Assembly (NCBI RefSeq): GCF_964204645.1 | Contig: NC_134032.1 | Span: 7,807,175-7,871,174 of the forward strand | DNA length: 64,000 nucleotides | Direction of reading: 5' to 3' | From: Tubulanus polymorphus | Lineage: Eukaryota > Nemertea > Palaeonemertea > Tubulaniformes > Tubulanidae | In this document: piece by piece, positions 43,446 to 57,500 of the stretch | Layout of the letters: each line of letters starts with the position of its first letter | How positions within the stretch are numbered: the stretch's first letter is position 1 | Position numbers and translations under genes: made by a program | The notes under the pieces: generated by a model | Database searches by the model: none | Told to the model about the DNA's origin: nothing | The model's input: only the letters and a program-made list of their open reading frames with translations

Positions 43446-45554
43446 CTCCGCGAATAGTCTGCATTCCCGGGAAGTAGTTATGTTTCATTGCTTATCGATC
43501 CAATGCGGTTTTCTCGTTGGAACAATATGTGCACAAACCACTTTGAGCCGCTACACCGCTCTGAATCCTTGGTAACGGCGCAAACTTCGATAAAACAAAA
43601 CCGTCAAACCGTCACGCAACGCTTTCATTGCGAAATTATTTGAATTCAAATGTCGGCGTAGGAGAATGCGAGAGACAATGAGTATAGTATTGTCACATGA
43701 AAACCGATACTCAATTTATGAATTAATATTTGATAAGAATCGTCCATCAGCTCGATAAGGACGAGCTCACCAAGTTACCAAGCGTTGGGGCTATAGCGAA
43801 AGGTCCGTTCCAAATTGGCCCGTTCAATTAGACCTTGGAGAAATCAAACCGATTACCCCAAGATTGGAACGGACAAACTAATTTCGATCGACCTAAAATA
43901 CCGATTCGGTGTATGTGTGCACAGAAACTGGTTCCATCAGCTGCGTTTTCTGCGGTATGAATTGAATTGAAATAAACTGGTCACCTAAAATCCACCATCT
44001 GTTGATTGTATATAGATTTCAACTTTGACAATTTAATAATCTACTATAAAAGTCCACGCGAGTATCTGTTCTATTTTGCTGTATGTAGAATTATTCGAAT
44101 CATTCGAATTCATCCATTTTATTGAACATAACATCTGGCCCCCCAACTTCTGAATTGTTTTCTCACACCGATTTGTTTGTGCGTGTTTTAAAGAATGGAT
44201 CTAGATATTGAACTTTTCGACTGACTGCGATATGATTATTATAATGTGGAATATTCGAAATGAAATTCAAACTCCGGGATTCGAAAATGCAGTTATTTTG
44301 ATTACATCCGAGCAATGACGGGTTCGAAATTCCATAGCTTTGTTTGACTCGAAATTTGAATATACATGTGCAAATAAACATATTGAAAAATTAACTAAAA
44401 CGTGCGTGCGCAAACTGGATCCAATACAAAAAGTGAGCATAAAAGCTAAGCTACCTGCAATGAAACTTGGCACCGCATGAAGCGAACGTTCGCTGGATTT
44501 ACGATTTTACAGAATGGAAGATTTTCGAACAATTTCACACACCAAAAGTCAACGTTAATAGTACAAAGAAGACAAATCTCAAGTTATGGATAGAATATTA
44601 TAAATAATACAGTATAATACATACCTTCTGTCCGTTGTTTCGAATCGATCGGCCTGTGTTCCCGTTATGTTTTTTTCCAAAACGAAATATCAGATTGTGG
44701 ATTGTTTTTACGTGTTTACACTCGCACTCCCGGATAATAAATTGTGTTGCGGTATTTTTCGGGACACGCTCAGTCGACGTCGGGAGCAGGCGACCAGTAC
44801 TGTTGTCATGACGACGAATTGCACGCACCGTCTGCTTCGAGCTCATTGAAAAGCAGGCCTACACACCGGAGGTGAATATGTGTTAATCCGTTAAATCCGA
44901 TAATCCGCTTAATAAGCTAGAGTGCTAATATATATCGGTACCCAGTTTACTATTGAGCCCTTTGTGAATACCGGTCCCTTGGTTATCACAAAGGTACTTT
45001 TTTGGTAATTTTTATCAATTAAAGAAATATGAATCGTATTCAAAACGTGAATAGTGAACGATCTTAACTATTACACATAAGTATAATTCCTCTTTTCCTG
45101 CATTCAAAAAATCTAAGAATCGTTTGTTCTGCAATTTTTTAACCTTCATCAATCAACGAGATAAACACCGGTCTTTGTTTTTATGAAGCGAACTTAAGAA
45201 AAGCAAAATGTTATAAGCTGGCGATAGATGATTATTAGTGCCTTTTGTTCTAGTTCAAGGCGTTGAATGTGTCTTTACCTAGGGTTTGATATAGAGTTTC
45301 GACTCCTTCAGCGCCACGGTCAGCGTCAAGGTCAAGCACCGTTTGTGATGATGAAAATCATTACACTAGGCCTAAAATAACAGATAGGGGGCCTACTGTT
45401 TTAGTGCCAAATCAATCGAATGTACCGGTACGTATTTTTGAAGAAAATAAGTATTTCCAAGATATCAAGAATTAAATCATGGGAAATGAATGTGAAGTAC
45501 TCCTTCAAGTATTCCTTACAGTGTTTATAAAAATAAAATTGCTACAATAACAAC
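43446..45554. other. Intergenic DNA, no firm gene
   Basis: A 74-codon open stretch on the minus strand (44846-44625) ends in a GTATGT donor and could be a first exon, but no compatible next exon was found. The rest shows nothing. Confidence 0.35.
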
Positions 45555-46890
45555 ATGAATAGATAAATATATCAAAATCTTTAAACCAAAATTCCTCAAT
45601 TCCCTATGGGACAATGGAAAACGCCTTGTCAGTAAAGATGTGATACATAAAAAAAAATCGAACACGGAGGTCTCGACTTACACAACATTAAATACAGACA
45701 ACAAACACAGGCAATTAAGACGATAATAAACCACGCTCTAAAACCAACACACTGGAAACAACTTATCAACTACAATCTGCAAAAATATCTAGGCCCAGGC
45801 TGGAATATTTCAAACATCATTCACAAAGAAATACCCCAAAAAGTCATTACAAATGACTACTACAGACATTTATCAAAATCATGGACAGTTTTTCAACAAC
45901 ATCTAGTTACAACTGAGACAATTACCGAAATTCTGCAAAAACCTATTTTTGGCAATCCATAAATTAGGCTCAACAAGAAAACCAATTTCACAGAATACAT
46001 ACATCACGGTATAACCAATCTACGGCATCTATTCGATAATCGTGGCAACTACAAAGCATTTAACGAAACTCCATCAACAAATAAATCTAAACACACATGT
46101 AACGCGATACCGCAACATTGGAAACTAATTCTATCTGACCAAAATTTAGATCCTGATGAATTACCAAAAATCTATGTACAATTTGGTAATATATTGTGTA
46201 CTATAGGAAAACTTTTTTCATCTCAAATCAATGGAATTCTATTATTAAAAAATCTCCATCAAATCACACCGATAGGGCAAACCAAAATTACTGAAATGTT
46301 AAATACTGATCTGAACTGGCCGGAAATTTGGAATGAAGTTTATAATAATCATATTGATAGACAATTTAGTGATATTCATTGGAAATTACTACATAATACT
46401 CTAGCAACAGCTTCAAAACTAGTACTTTGGAAAATGAAAACTAATCCAAATTGTAAAATTTGTGGATGCGCGGCAACGAATGATCATGTAGTATACTCAT
46501 GCACAGAAGCACAGCAATTATATTCATCTATACAACCAATCATTCAACGCATACTAGACACACCTATAAATATCACTCAAGACATCTTCTACACAGGAAT
46601 TACTAAAACAATAGAAAGAGATTTCTTCAAACGCACACTCGCGAACTACCTTTTGTTTCTCGCAGAATCCATTTTGTAAAAAAAAATCATTACAATCTAG
46701 AACAAAGCTCCGGCCGCATCAACACTATAATTTATTTCAAAAACTCACTAATAGATCGCCTAAACCAAGAAATCATGCTTCAACAAAACCTTCATATTTG
46801 GACTCTTAACAATGTACTTATACACCTGGACGCAAGCGGACTGAACGTAGTAAACAGAATCACAATCGACACCATTAGCGTAGTCTATTA
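45555..46890 (+). mobile_element. 5'-truncated non-LTR retrotransposon (Tx1/L1-like) 3' end
   Basis: The coding remnant begins near a 'SLWDNGK..VSKDVIH' stretch, followed in another frame by GGLDLHNIKYR. Both belong to the region after the RT domain of L1/Tx1-type ORF2. Residues at 46370-46510 (HWKLLHNTLATASKL, then C-x2-C and H-x5-C in NCKICGC and HVVYSC) form the RVT-type zinc-binding domain. Frameshifts at poly-A runs (45650, 46679) and a stop near 45960 show decay. Coding ends at about 46890 (TAA). There is no gag-like ORF or RT core, so 5' truncation is likely. Confidence 0.75.
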
Positions 46891-47880
46891 ATTAAACACA
46901 ACGCCTTTTTACGTATTACTTACACCTACATATCCCGACTTTGACACTTGAGATATGTTCTGATTTAGATCGAACAGGAATGACGGTCTATCAATACGCA
47001 TAGAACTGTCTGACCACTTTTGCTCTATATCATCGCATACGCATTCGTTTACTGTTTCTGATGTTTTGACTGTAAACTCAGTCTCATTGCTGCGATAGCT
47101 GGAACGCTGCCTCCGTTTTTGGCCTTAGGATAGCAAGCTCAGTCTATATCTACGCGCAGTGGTGACTGCCGGGAAAGTTGCCCCTTGACATCAGTCTCAT
47201 TAAAAACTACCAAAACATAATCGTGACAACGTAAATAAAACCCAATCAAGACTGTATTGTAAGTGTACAAACATGTATTCAATATTCACGTGTTTGTGCC
47301 GCTTTCTTACTAACGGTCTATCAATGCGCATAGCACTGTCAATTTGATTGCGATACCGGTACATTCACGGACCTAACTATGCACTGTACGTATATTAGAA
47401 ACACAAAACTGCTCCCAGTTTAAAACTTTTACTTTTAGTAAACTTGACGGAGAACCCATCCTCATCGGAGCTGCACCGTCGATGCCATACAACTACCCCA
47501 GGGCCATACTCTCATCTGGAAAATTTGCGTTTCGAAATGTGCCTTTTCCTATCTAGTCAACACGCGGGATTATCAACTTAGAGGACTTCTATACATCAAC
47601 ATCTACCCGAGAAAAAAACCACAATAAACTATTGGACTATTTACACGTAGAAAAGTGTAGCTATTTCCAGAATCTCAATATTAGGCAGCCAGAAAATAAA
47701 ATGAAAAAAAACAACAACATGGGTTTTGCTTCTGAAAAATGTCCTCGTGGCGGAAGGAGTGAACACAAACTTTAGCATTTTTTTACCTTATGGTTCGATT
47801 GGCAAAATTTATAAAATTTTCATTCATCAATTCTATGCTAGTTTCATGGCGTTAGTGTGAGTTCCTTAGCGGGCTGTTTG
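46891..47880. other. LINE 3' flank and intergenic DNA
   Basis: 'ggtctatcaatacgcatag' (46984) recurs as 'ggtctatcaatgcgcatag' (47311), a diverged repeat about 327 bases apart, possibly LINE 3'UTR. No gene. Confidence 0.4.
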
Positions 47881-48218
47881 TTAAGCCCAACGCACACGGC
47901 ACCGAAAAAACGTTGTTTTTTGCTATGCCGTGTGCGGGGGAGGCAAAACACAAAACGCCGAACTGAAAAACGTTTTTCGCGAGCAAAAAACGTTTTTCAC
48001 GAGCAAAAAACGTTTTTCAGGAGCAAAAAACGTTTTTCGCGAAACAAGCACTGCTTGATTTGCGAAAAACGTTTTGTGTAGTTGAAAACGTTTTTCGTCC
48101 CGTGTGCGTTGAACGTTTTATCGTTTGCGGGCAAAACGTTTTACGAAAAACGTTTTGTGAAAACGTGTTTTCTGTTTCGGCGAAACAAATGTTTTGCCGT
48201 GTGCGGCGTTGGGCTTTA
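47881..48218. mobile_element. Harbinger-like MITE with TTA duplication and AAAACGTTTT palindromes
   Basis: The element 47884-48215 (332 bp) has ends AGCCCAACGC...CACGGCA and the inverted copy, flanked by TTA on both sides (47881-47883, 48216-48218). The interior holds about four 20-bp tandem units (gagcaaaaaacgtttttcac type), each with a self-complementary aaaacgtttt core, and more such cores further on. It lies about 320 bases upstream of the MSH6 start codon. Confidence 0.8.
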
Positions 48219-48533
48219 ATGTGACTGTCAGGGCCCTCGACACGTTTCGGCTAGATGCCAACCCAAAAATAAGTTATGGCCAACGATACACAATCTGGCA
48301 AGCAAAACCGGGCACGGATTCTCCTCGAAATAAAAGATATCCTATTTTAGTGAGGCTGATTTATGCCTAGGAAAAATATCTTTTATAACTTCAATCCAAT
48401 CCAACCCGCCATGAAACCCCGGTAGGCGGCCGTGTGGTGGCGCCCTCACTGCAGATTGAATTGAATTGTTTTTTTTCGCGTGAAGGGCGCTACGTTTGGC
48501 TTAAAAAACGTCGTCGGGCTATTTTACCTAAAT
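48219..48533 (+). promoter_or_regulatory. MSH6 5' flank
   Basis: A retroposon-like (ATTGA)n tail at 48454-48468 is followed directly by ttttttcgcg (48471-48480), which resembles an E2F site, then the presumed leader up to the ATG at 48534. Very little unique promoter sequence separates MSH6 from mobile DNA. Confidence 0.35.
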
Positions 48534-51500
48534 ATGTCTCAACAAACGAGTCTATTTAGTTTTTTCTCGCCTAAAGGGAAACAACCCGACCCGAATCAAG
48601 TTCTTAAACCTTCAAAAACGAATGACATTCCTCGTACACCGTCTGAAAACGGGCCAAAAAATCAGTCCTCCAAAAAACAGCAGCAGAATCCTAAATCTTC
48701 GGAAAAGAAAAAATCTGTTAAACAACCGAAATTAACAGAATTAAAACACCTACCAGGTAAATTGATATAAGATAAACTTTAGATTTGAACAATAGGTAAA
48801 GATGTTGATCTGAATGTCTCGTGATTGGCATTGACAACGGGGCGATAGTCCGCAACATTTTCTGGATACGAAGATTGGAACAAGTGGCTATTTTTACGGC
48901 GTCGTATATTCTAATTTTACGACGGTTTATATTGAATTAAGGATTTTGGTCTAGAGGGGAGAGCATTAGTGTCAAGAAGAGGGTCCAGAGGGTTAGGGCA
49001 AGGGTTCTGTATTACCCGTGGGATAGGGTTAGGGTAAGCTGAAGCTATATGTAATTAAAACATTTGGTTGGTTATCAGTAAGCTCTTTGGTCTAGTGAGC
49101 TCTTTTGGCTTACTTTCTAATGGAGATGTCAGTGGTGGATCTAGTTAGTTACCTAATCGTTGATGGTAAGCTTTTTATAATCGGATGGGCTTATACCAAC
49201 GTTAGGGATGACAAGGACCAAAACACAGTTGAAAAAAGTAACACTTCAAAAATATACTTTATATTCACTTCAGTCCAAAATTAATGGCTTAATTCACAAT
49301 CTAACACAAGTACCTTTCGAAATAATCCAATTTCATGTATGTTTCGAGTGGTTAATCAACATTATTTTGAGAAATTAATTAATTTCTCCACCAATTTCGC
49401 CATTGGCCACCATTTCTCTGTATTGCACATGTGGCATGATAAGACAAGGGGACCTACAAGGATTTATATAAAACTTCCAAGACGAAACGACAATTTTTAT
49501 TTTTGATGGTTTTCCAACTTATATTTCAAATCTTCAGGTTTTCCATATTAAATTATGAAATAATAAATTCTGGTAAAAGAAAAATGTGAATAAGTGTTGA
49601 TTTCTTAATTTTTTTCAATTTCGTCGTTTCGCTTCGTTAGTTTGTGCTGTTGTCCTGGCCTCAGTCCACAGGTGCCACCACCTCCAGTAATTTTCAAAAT
49701 GGCAGCTGTTGACCCGACGGAAATTTACTCTCACTTTACGGCCGATTTGCACATGGATTAAGATCGTCAGGTGAGGTGTTATAGGTATCAGACAAACTAC
49801 GAATCTGTTGTGCGTCGATTACAACAAAAATTAGACGGATATCTTAAGAGACAATGAAATGCCAGGCAAATTACTCGTCAGTCAAATTGGCTGACGAAGA
49901 TTTCATACAAAAATGACCTTCCCATTCCTGACTGTGGTTTGTGAAAATATCCGATTGTGAAACTAAACCACAGACAGGTTACTGACTATGGTGGATCCAG
50001 CCTTCCGCGAGAACCGCTTGAGCTGAAAGCAAGATTTTTCCACAAAATCTTCAATATAGTCAATATTTGCCTGCATGTGACTTAGGCCTAACACACAAAC
50101 ATTCTGTCTCTTCGATACTTGACACACATGTGGTACCTAACTGGTAGTGAATTGTTTGTAGGCTTACCACAGGCACTCGCGGCTTATGGCTTGCTGATTT
50201 GTTTTAGGCTAATCCCTGTTATAAAATTGCTGAGAGCACCTAAAATTTAAAATTTCTTTTAAGGAGGACCCCTCACCTCCCCCCTCCCGCTAGGGCTTCA
50301 GGCAGCTAGCCTACTCGGGAGACAATATTACTTTTAGCAGTACTTGACCCCTGGATCCGCTCTGGATATTATGAAATAAACCACCGCACTGAATTCTTGA
50401 TAACATTCCGAATCTTGAGATGGTGATCTTTAATGTAGGGCCCAATTGATTGAACCATTTGCGAGAGGTGCAGACCTGCACTCTTACCTAATAATATTAC
50501 TTTGACTTTGATTTTATCGCTTGGTGATTGACTGTCAGTCAGGTATTAGTGACAGGGAGTTTTTTTGAAACATTCTGCCCTAGTGTGTAGAATAACGAGA
50601 ATACCACTAGGCCTATAGTGCGTCTACACCGTGGCGCGGTGCATCGTTAGTTACTAATATTTCACTGTTTGACAGGTGCTGCCATCATTCAAGAGAGATA
50701 ATTATTAATTAAATACACCGCAGTGCGGTGTACTAGCAAAATCCATCACTGGTTTATACACCGCACTGCAGTGTAGGCGCACTGTAAGGGTTAAGAAATC
50801 ATTGTTTATTTCTAAATGCAAAATCCTGATTGTGTACAGATTGATTCATAATACAGGTAGATCAACTAAATTAATGGAATTAGTCCTACAGATCAAAGCA
50901 TTGCACAGGGAGCATGACAGGCAGTAATAGGTATTGGCTCTTCATTTCCTCGATGGGCCTATTTGGTTTTACATGTCTACCCTTGATTCAACTGCAGCCC
51001 AAAAACTGACCGGAATATATGGCCTATAAATGACTAGGACGGCCTACAGGGCATGCACAATGCTTTGGGAGGATAAAATCTCTGTTGTCGATCGGTATTA
51101 CTGTCTATAATCACGACCTCCAACGAGGCTGATTCTAAAATTTTTGAAAATTTCCCTATATCCCTTTGCAGCGTGTGAATTCGAGCCTGGTGATTTGGTT
51201 TGGGCAAAATTAGAAGGTTACCCGTGGTGGCCGAGTCTAGTGTGTAACCATCCCACGAAGGACAAACACTTTAAACGGTCGGGCGGTTCTAAAGAACTCC
51301 ATGTTCAGTTTTTCGATGACCCGCCTTCACGAGCTTGGGTCAAACTTAGGTGAGTAGGAATAATCTAGATTTGAATGGAGATTTTTGACAAAATACAAAA
51401 GACTATGGCGGTAGTGCCGCTATGTGTTGTAGCGGAAGCTATATGTCACAAACTAAAATGCAAAACTAGTAATACACCACCAACAGGAACCCACTAAATC

Positions 51501-54500
51501 AAACACAACCAGCTAGATAACTTGGGTTTTGTTTCATGGAAACTGCGGGTCTGATTGAAATTTGAAATCATCCGTTTTTCTCGTTGCAGACGCGTCTGTC
51601 CATTCGTCGGTCTCGATGACAAAGACACTAAAGTCGGAGGCAGATTTTTCTCGGGGAATCCCGTACAGCAGGACGGCACAAGGCAAGCTGCGAAGGCAAC
51701 CGAGATGAGTCGAGACGAGCGATTAGAGAAACTGGTCGTGACACTGCAGCCGTCCGATGACGAGGATGAGGAAGAAGAGATGGATGTTGATGATGAAGGT
51801 GGGTGAAAGTTGACCCACATATTTGTTATGTTGCATTCCGTGTTGGTTTTTTGGTCTTCCATGAGACCCTTATTCTCGTACCGTCTATCTATCAGTGTGT
51901 CTGTCTTTGTGTCTCTCTATCTCTGTACTTTGGTACAATGTTAGTATGGGGTCTAATTGTGCAGTGCAAAGAATTGGCCTGATACGCCACTTAGTGGCAG
52001 AACTAGGTACTTTGTTAGCAATATTGAAGTTGGCATTGAGCCAATTATGTAAAATTGCGGTGCGTTTTTTCCATGTGAGCATTTGTTTCATTGGTTTTTG
52101 GCCTAAACGATGTATAATCCATGCGATTGAAGACATGGCGAACCTCCGTCGATGACATAGTCAACTTCGTTAAAATCCTACGAAACACTGCTCTTGCGTA
52201 TAGAATTGCAATGACCTCGATTGGGGCGTTGTCTCTACGAACGAATGTGATTGGCTGTTTTTGGCTGATTTGCTACTAAAATAATTATGGGAAAGCCAAA
52301 ATGGCGAAAAGTTCATTGGACTAGGTTCCGTTACGCTCGCAAATTCCAAATGCACATTGCTGGTGAGAATATGATTATTTCACATATCCGCCATAGGTAT
52401 TGTTTCATTTTAATACCTGGTGATTGTTTTGATTAACGTTGGAAGTGTAAGCGAACAGGTAATAGGTCTGAATGTTTAGTGGTAAAATCCAGGATTTAAA
52501 ACGATCTACTTACATACGCCGATTTTTAGCCCACTTGGGACTTTAGTCCCAGCGGGCTATTGCGTTCACTTTTCGTCCGTCGTCCGTCCGTAGACGGAAT
52601 CCAGTTATTTTGGGAAGTTTTGAAGACGCTTCAAGGTAATGTCTTGATATTTGGTTTATACATGTATCTACCCTAGACACATCTTCAGCCCAAAAACTGG
52701 CCCTATCAGAATCAAGATGGCCGACTGGCAGCCATTGTTGTTCGCCAAAATCAGCACTTTTTACACATTTTCGAAGTTTACGAGGGAAATTTTGAAGACG
52801 ATTTGATCAATTACCTTGATCTTTCGAATATATTTGAATCTACCAAGGGTCCATCAGCATAAGAAAAATTGGGTCCGTCTGACTCAAGATGGCCGTCCTA
52901 TGACCTTTTTAGTGCCCAAAAATGTCAATTTTGGCCAGAATTCTAGGTCCTGTAGCTTCCTACTGGTTTTCCATTTTTCATTGCAATTTGTGATGGGTAT
53001 TCTTTGTAAAGGGCTGTTTTATACCTGAGATAGGTATTTTTGATCCGCCAATTATGACGCAATTGGCGGCCATCTTGGTGTCATTAGTACTCATTCGTAG
53101 GTGGGAAAAAGTTTTTCGACATTATATTGTTACCTAAGCATATTTTGTTACAACAATGAATTAGAAAGTTGTAGCGTATAACGTGTTCTATGATTGGGGT
53201 GAGTTTCAAATTCATTGTTTTTTGTATATGGCCACCAGGGGGCGTTGAATAATACAATATCTTAGTATTTCTATATCATATTTGTACCAATACATATTTT
53301 GTTACTGCAATCAATTGAAAAGTTGTAGCTCATGACATCTATGATTGTGGTGAGTTTTAAGGAAATTAGTTATTCTATATGGTCACCAGGGGGCGTTGAA
53401 TAGTAGAATAACCTGGTATTTCCTTATTATATTGGTACCTAGGCATATTTTGTTACCATGATCAATTACAAAGTTGTAGTTCATGACATGTTCTATGAAT
53501 ATGGTGAGTTACAAGGTTATTGGGTTTTGAATATGGTCACCAGGGGGCGTTGAATAGTAGATTAACTTAGTATTTCCATATTAAATTAGTAACGAGGCAT
53601 TTTTTGTTATCACAATCAATTACAAAATCGTAGCTGCTGACATGTTTTATGATTGTATTGAGTTTCAAGGTCATTGGTTTTTGTATATGGTCACCAGAGG
53701 GAGTTGAATATTGAAATTGTTAGATTGTTGAGCATTTGAAACCACTTCCCAAGTGGGCATGGTGTCCCTGGACCCCTAGTTTTGATACGGTACTGGTATG
53801 TTACATAGCTTCCGCGACCATACATTGGAAAAGGTTGGCAAGACTCAATATTTAGCCACCCTCGATATGTGATATCATATGAATTCTATTCAAATATTTT
53901 TGATTTTGTGAAAAAATTTTTTTTCCAAATATGAAATAGTTTTCCTGCCCACCTGTACCATACGAAATTTTGGATATGGACCGTAAAAAAATGTATATTT
54001 TTGGCCTTGATTTGACTAAAAATAATTCTTTCAGAAAGACAAAATGAAATAGGCCTAATAGAACTTTGGATTCACGAATTAAAAAGATTTTTCATAAGCA
54101 ATGCCCCTGCCAAACAGGCTCTAGTTTTCAAGGAAAACCAGACTGCCCATGGGCAATTTAATTTTTTCATTCACTATGCCTTGAAAAAGTATAACTCGAT
54201 GGCCTAATTATGCTCATTTAGCTTGTTACTTTAGTAGCCATTTAGCCATGGAAACTCTGATGTTTGGCCCATAAGAAAGTATAGATAGTCCAAGACTTCA
54301 AATCGCAATTCTATGGTGTAAGGGTTATCAATGAAAATGTATCATACAGTTAGTGGTGTGCGAAATGAGAAGGATGTAGGCCTATGTGTACGTGCGTGTG
54401 GGCACGGGAAAATGTGATTGGTGGCGATGTAAATTCAGGGCCGTATGCAGCCCTTTTTATGGGTAGGTGCGAATTTGTGGCATAGTGGAACTAAATTCAC

Positions 54501-57500
54501 AGCATCCTGCGAGCGCCGCAAAATTTTTAGCCCACTTGGGACTGTAGTCCCAGCGGGCTATTGCGTTCACTTTTCGTCCGTCTGTCCGTCCGTAGACGGA
54601 ATGCAGTTATTTTTCAGAAGTTTTGAAGACGCTCCAAGGTTATGTCTTGATATTTGGTTCATATATGTATCTACCCTAGACACATCTCCAGCCCAAAAAC
54701 TGGCCCTGTCAGATTCAAGATGGACGACTGGCAGCCATTGTTGTTTGCCAAAATCAGCACTCTTTGCACACTTTTGAACATTTTGAGGGAAATTTTTTCG
54801 ATCGGACTCAAGATGGCTGTCCTATGACCTTTTTAGTGCTCAAAAATGTATATTTTGGCTCAAATTCTGAGTCCTGTAAGTTCCTACTGCTTTGCCATTT
54901 CTCATTGCAATTTGTGATGGGTATTCTGTGAAAATGGATCTTTTATACCCAAGTCAGGTATTTTTGATCAGGCTATTATGATGCAATTGGCGGCCATCTT
55001 GGTGTTATCAGTACTCATTCGTTGGTGGAAAAAGGTTTTCCCACATTATATTGATACTTAAGCATATTTTGTTGCCACAATCAATTGCAAAGTTGTAGCT
55101 CATAACATGTTCTATGATTGTGATGAGTTTCAAGCCCATCGGTTTTTGTATATGGCCACCAGGGGGCGTTGAACAATACAATAACTTAGTATTTCTATAT
55201 TATATTCGTATCTATGCATATTTTGCTACCACAATCATTTGGAAAGTTGTAGCTCATAACATGGTCTATGATTGTGATGAGTTTCAAGCTCATCGGTTTT
55301 TGTACATGGCCATCAGTGGGCGTTGAACAATACAATAACTTAGTATTTCTATATTATATTTGTATCTATGCATATTTTGCTACCACAATCAATTGGAAAG
55401 TTGTAGCTCATGACATGGTCTACGATTGTGGTAAGTTTCAAGGACATAAGTAATTCCATGAGGTCACTAGGGGGTGTTGAATAGTAGAATAACTTAGTAT
55501 TTCCTTATCATATTGGTACCTAGGCATATTTTGTTACCATGATCGATTGCAAAGTTGTAGCTCATGACATGTTCTATGATGATGGTGAGTGTCAATGTCA
55601 TTGGGCTTCGCATATGGTCACCAGGGGGCGTTGAATAGAAGAAAAACTTAGTATTTCCAAATCATATTGGTACCTAGGCATATTTCGTTACCACAATCAA
55701 ATACAAATTTGTAGCTGTTGACATGTGCTATGATTGTGGTGAGTTTCAAGGTCATTAGATTTTTCAAGGTCATTGGATGGGGCATTGAATATTGAAATTG
55801 TTTGATTTTTGAGCATCTGAAACCACTTCCCAAGTGGGCATGGTGTCCCTGGACCCCTAGTTTGAAATCTTAGGTACTCTAAGGTGTATTCTGAAGGCTT
55901 TCTGGCTATCTTTCTTTTCTGACATTTTCCATCATGAATACGGCAGAATCTAAATAATGTTATATACCGGTAATCTAAAAATTTGATTTAATGATCATCA
56001 CCTCATAGCAATGTAATCATTGATGCTTCCAACCCACAGAAAACTTATCTATGCGATTAAAAAACCCAAGATCGACTCATCCGCGACTAATGTAACGTTT
56101 ATTTTTTCAAATCATTTGCATTTGAGGAATAACATCCCATGATGAAACATTGCAAAGAATCATTCTATGCACTAAGTTCCGTGCTATCATGATCTTTTGA
56201 CTGATAGATCCTGGGATAACATGCCTGTTTTTTAAAATTGTTTATCGACAAAACCACAGGATACCAACCACATAAAGTGTAAGACATATAAACATCACAT
56301 AACGCATGGAAAATATGAAGTAAAATCTTTCGAGGACAGGAAATTAAGCGGAACTCTTGCGAGTAGGTGCATTAGCACCCATCGCACCCCCCTAAATACG
56401 GCCCTGAAATTTCACTGTGCAGTTCAGTGTTCTTGATTATCTTGTTGGAGTGGGTTATGTGCCTGTTCGAGGATTTATTAAGACTTGTGCTAGTGAGCTG
56501 TGAGTACTGATAAAAATATTATTGTTTAATTCTTTCAATGAAAAAAGTGTTAATTCTTTGTTTTTTTAGTTGTAGTATTTTGATTTTATTGATAAAATAA
56601 AGCATCAGAAAGTTGGGGAAGTTGATTCACATTTATTGAGCATTCTGATTTCCAGTGTGAAATACTCTACACTAACAGTTTTCACTATTAGTAGATTAGG
56701 CCATATTGATTGATATTAAGGTGACTTAGCGTACTAACTCGCGGAGCCAATCCGTTTGTGGGTGTACTTGAGCTATTTGGTAGAACTAGGTCAAAATAAA
56801 GGCATTGAATAAATTTTTTTTTCCTCACAGTTATGAATTACGTTAGAAATTTCGGGTTCAGTATATTGAAAGGTACTATTGTATTTGATTGACAGGTGAA
56901 AGTGAAGATGAGGCGGATACTAGCAAAGAAAACGATGATACAAAGGTTAGAAAAAATCTATTTGGAAAATATCCTCGGAAGTTTCATTTGAAAATAAAGA
57001 TTTCGCTTGGAATATATCTCAGAAGTGACCTTGACATTTTTTCTAGGTTAATACTCCATCGAAAGATTCGGGCAGACGAAGGTCGTCGAGGACGAAGCCG
57101 CCTAAAAAGCGACGTCGGATTCTAGTCGCGGATGACAATGCAGATGATTCAGGTAATGGATAGGTCCCATCCTGTGTTGTAACAAGTTTGATGCTAAATT
57201 TGCTTTTAAACTAGACCAGTTATAACTGGACCAGCTTTCAAGCCGTCCTCCCTCGGCAGAGATTCAAAACTGTTGACACTGAAAGACTTTAGAATCACTT
57301 CCAAGGAAGGATGGTTTTAAACTATACTCAAAACAGTTTTAAGTAGACTCTGGTATAAGCTATGTTGTAATGATTTGTGTCTATTTCTCTTGTCAGACGG
57401 AGATGAATTCAAACCGGATTCCGATGAGGATGATGACGAAGATTTGAGCAGCGGTGTAGATGAGAATGAAGTGTCTGAAATTGAGTCTGAGAATTCTGAG

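Noticed and set aside
44625-44846. Possible first exon (minus) of 74 codons ending at a GTATGT donor
   Set aside because: No downstream exon with a compatible phase was found and the basic translation matches nothing I know.
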